Source of the DNA: an uncultured Schaedlerella sp.
Lineage (GTDB): Bacteria > Bacillota > Clostridia > Lachnospirales > Lachnospiraceae
Length of the DNA stretch: 55,417 nt
Direction: 5' to 3'
NCBI GenBank assembly: GCA_934435195.1
Contig: CAKSAJ010000021.1
Location: 1 to 55,417 of the forward strand
The notes under the pieces were generated by a model. It was not told the DNA's origin. It searched no databases and saw only the letters and a program-made list of their open reading frames with translations. Of this stretch, positions 53,438-55,417 are shown one piece after another; position 1 is the stretch's first letter, and each line of letters starts with the position of its first letter. The position numbers were made by a program, and so were the translations under genes.

Positions 53438-54618
53438 ATGCTGTAAGGAAAAATGACTATCATAAAACAAAAATTGCCTGTTATATGGGCTTTATCACGC
53501 AGGCTATTGCAGCAAACTTCGCACCGCTTCTTTTTTTGAAATTTCACAATGATTATCATATTTCTCTCGGCAATATTGCTTTGATATCCACTTTCTTCTT
53601 TTTCACACAGCTTCTGGTGGATCTGTTCTGTGCCAAATTTGTAGATTTTATTGGATATCGTGTATGCATTGTTGCATCAGAAATATTTGCTGCACTAGGT
53701 CTGATTGGGCTGGCATTTTTACCCGATCTTTTACCTGATCCTTTCATTGGAATTATATGCAGTGTCGTTATTTATGCCATCGGAAGTGGCTTAATCGAAG
53801 TGCTTTGCAGCCCTATTATTGAAGCCTGTCCATTCGAAAACAAAGAAGCAACTATGAGCCTGCTCCATTCCTTTTACTGTTGGGGAGCTGTTGGGACGAT
53901 TTTGATTTCCAGTTTATTCTTCTTGATATTCGGAATAGACAACTGGAAATGGCTTGCCGTGATATGGGCGCTCATTCCTGCTGTTAACACTTATAATTTC
54001 ATGACCTGTCCGATTGAACATCTGGTTGACAATGGCACTGAAATGGGAATTAAAAGTCTATTTGCTAAACCTTTTTTCTGGGTTTTAATATGTCTAATGG
54101 TCTGTTCTGGGGCTTCTGAACTTGCAATGGCTCAATGGGCATCTGCTTATGCCGAATCTGCACTGGGATTGTCAAAAGCACTGGGAGATTTAGCAGGTCC
54201 ATGTATGTTTGCAGTCACCATGGGAATCAGTCGCATAATTTTTGGAAAATATGGAGAACAGCTAGATTTAATGAAGTTTATGGGTGGTTCCGGTATATTA
54301 TGCGTTATCTGCTATCTGCTTTCTGCCTTATCATCTAATTCGATTATCGGACTTATCGGTTGTATAGTATGTGGATTTTCAGTTGGAATTATGTGGCCTG
54401 GAACAATCAGTATTTCCTCAAAAACATTTCCAAAAGGTGGAACAGCTATGTTCTCTCTCCTTGCCATGGCTGGAGATTTAGGCGGCAGTATCGGGCCTGG
54501 AATTGTTGGCCGCATTACCCAGAACGCTGGGAATAATATTCGGATTGGTATGGGATGCGGACTTATTTTTCCAGTAATTCTATTATTTATGCTGTTTCTT
54601 CTATATCGAAAAAATTAA
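53434..54618 (+). CDS. Major facilitator superfamily transporter
   Basis: 394 aa, twelve helices. KTKIACYMGFITQAIAANFAPLLF and FVDFIGYRVCIVASE, with SFYCWGAVGTILIS in the first half, fit sugar/FucP-like MFS carriers; DLGGSIGPGIVGRI in the last helices is also typical. It is divergent from the AraC gene and follows a coupled leader ORF. The substrate is unknown. After it, 54619-54730 holds only a 17-codon frame (MERTQMLDF...) with no clear homology. Confidence 0.88.
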   Translation: MNAVRKNDYHKTKIACYMGFITQAIAANFAPLLFLKFHNDYHISLGNIALISTFFFFTQLLVDLFCAKFVDFIGYRVCIVASEIFAALGLIGLAFLPDLLPDPFIGIICSVVIYAIGSGLIEVLCSPIIEACPFENKEATMSLLHSFYCWGAVGTILISSLFFLIFGIDNWKWLAVIWALIPAVNTYNFMTCPIEHLVDNGTEMGIKSLFAKPFFWVLICLMVCSGASELAMAQWASAYAESALGLSKALGDLAGPCMFAVTMGISRIIFGKYGEQLDLMKFMGGSGILCVICYLLSALSSNSIIGLIGCIVCGFSVGIMWPGTISISSKTFPKGGTAMFSLLAMAGDLGGSIGPGIVGRITQNAGNNIRIGMGCGLIFPVILLFMLFLLYRKN

Positions 54619-54730
54619 CTGGATTTTTATAAGAAATGGAAAGAACACAAATGCTTGATTTTATGGATAAAATTACTCTTGAGCCTTGAGGAATGTGTAT
54701 TATTGAAGAAAATTAGGTTATGACTAAGAA

Positions 54731-54781
54731 ATAAATAACGCCGGTACTGGATAACAAAATTCCAGCACCGACGTTATTTAT
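54731..54781. terminator. Long hairpin terminator between converging genes
   Basis: ATAAATAACG pairs with CGTTATTTAT, continuing into CGGT/ACCG and CTGG/CCAG with single mismatches. AT-rich on both outer sides, so it may work in both directions. Confidence 0.7.
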
Positions 54782-54848
54782 TGTAATTAGCTTATTTTCT
54801 AATAATAAAATAACTAATTGTCTGTTCTCTCCGCAAACGAGAATTTTC

Positions 54849-55010
54849 TTAATTCTTCATCTCTGTTTTTCTTTTCCCATTAATTAGTAGACCAATCGTA
54901 GAAATAACAAAAATTAATGCCGATGTTAGAGAAAGAATTCCATCAGTAACCACAAATATGATAAATGTGGCTAATGGAATATAATTAAGAATATTTTTCA
55001 AAATTTTCAT
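54849..55010 (-). CDS. Small two-helix membrane protein
   Basis: 53 aa from the ATG at 55010, behind GGAGAGGGGGG; an upstream in-frame start lies inside the VOC gene and is rejected. Two hydrophobic helices (about 8-24 and 28-44) are followed by a basic tail GKRKTEMKN. No family was recognised. It begins 19 nt after the VOC gene and is probably co-transcribed. Confidence 0.6.
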   Translation of the reverse strand: MKILKNILNYIPLATFIIFVVTDGILSLTSALIFVISTIGLLINGKRKTEMKN

Positions 55011-55029
55011 GTCCAATCCCCCCTCTCCT

Positions 55030-55398
55030 TTAATTATATCTGAACGGCGTACGAACCTCAATGAGATTGCCACTCGGATCATACAGTCTTACAAGCTTCT
55101 GCCCACCTGCAAGTTCTGTCAATTTTGTGGCATATCGAACGAAATACCTACCAGATTCATATTTCGCAATCAATCCATCTATATCAAAATCCTCGAAATA
55201 CAGTTCCATCATGTTATTGAATGGCGTAGAAGTTTCATCCAATGTTTTCCCCCATATGTCTGCAGCCTGCAAAACAAGTCCCTCCGATAAGATCACATTA
55301 CCTTCATTCTTAAGAATCACTTGCAGTCCAAATAAATTCCTATAAAACTCTATGGATTTTTCTATATCATCCACCACAATCAGTACATTTTTCAGCAT
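55030..55398 (-). CDS. VOC-family (glyoxalase/bleomycin-resistance) protein
   Basis: 122 aa from the ATG at 55398 (GAGGTG six nt before). LIVVDDIEKSIEFYRNLFGL starts the first module and VRLYDPSGNLIEVRTP ends the second; a Glu ligand is present in the final beta strand. The N-terminal His of true glyoxalase I is not obvious (KNVLIVVDD), so another dioxygenase-like or binding role is possible. A degraded copy of the same gene lies at 50507-50624. Confidence 0.88.
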   Translation of the reverse strand: MLKNVLIVVDDIEKSIEFYRNLFGLQVILKNEGNVILSEGLVLQAADIWGKTLDETSTPFNNMMELYFEDFDIDGLIAKYESGRYFVRYATKLTELAGGQKLVRLYDPSGNLIEVRTPFRYN

Positions 55399-55417
55399 AT
55401 CAGTCACCTCGCAATCC

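Noticed and set aside
54619..54720. 17-codon ORF after the MFS gene (MERTQMLDF...)
   Set aside because: No ribosome site of note and no recognisable homology; too short to support as a gene.

Overview
The window looks like a chromosomal stretch from a low-GC gut Firmicute, most likely Lachnospiraceae. The evidence is strong AGGAGG ribosome sites, sigma-A type promoters, poly-U terminators, mannose-family PTS genes, an AAA-ATPase/PD-(D/E)XK protein and many hybrid kinases and MATE pumps. No rRNA, tRNA, CRISPR array or intact insertion sequence was found. Most genes lie on the minus strand.

Layout. 1-7169: most of a giant secreted surface protein (minus, cut by the window edge), preceded by a translationally coupled leader ORF and divergent from a LytTR-PAS regulator (7449-8156). 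8.2-15.0 kb: ClC channel, acyltransferase ending inside a REP-like tandem repeat, small K+ channel, then a minus-strand run of YgjP-like protease, DUF4349 lipoprotein, cysteine desulfidase and a membrane protein. 15.0-25.0 kb: a defence island. An XRE-controlled operon (24183 to 15537) encodes two C5-cytosine methyltransferases, an unknown 291-aa protein, a McrB-like GTPase, a LlaJI-type nuclease, a B3-like/HNH nuclease and Vsr. This is a BsuMI/LlaJI-like restriction-modification layout with extra nucleases. Its flanks hold wreckage of other genes: an Abi_2 N-terminus with its structured leader RNA, a Nudix C-terminus, a helicase fragment and an SOS-promoter-driven stub.

25.2-28.5 kb: metal-binding HMA protein, VOC and MBL enzymes, and a CHASE-GGDEF-PAS protein. 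28.6-35.0 kb: a sugar operon (LacI, PTS IIAB-IIC-IID, an oligo-1,6-glucosidase-type GH13 and a HAD phosphatase) with two palindromic operators around its promoter. 35.0-40.3 kb: AAA-ATPase/nuclease, MFS, YitT and MATE. 40.4-41.9 kb: guanine deaminase behind a guanine-class aptamer whose geometry predicts ligand-induced antitermination (an ON switch). 41.9-49.0 kb: a sensory operon of a solute-binding/5'-nucleotidase-C fusion lipoprotein and two large hybrid histidine kinases. 49-55.4 kb: MATE, gene remnants, an alanine:sodium symporter, an AraC regulator divergent from an MFS gene with a coupled leader ORF, a small membrane protein and a VOC protein.

The most noteworthy items are the restriction island with its remnants and SOS promoter, the guanine ON riboswitch, the solute-binding/5'-nucleotidase fusion beside two hybrid kinases, and the two ATGA-coupled leader ORFs.
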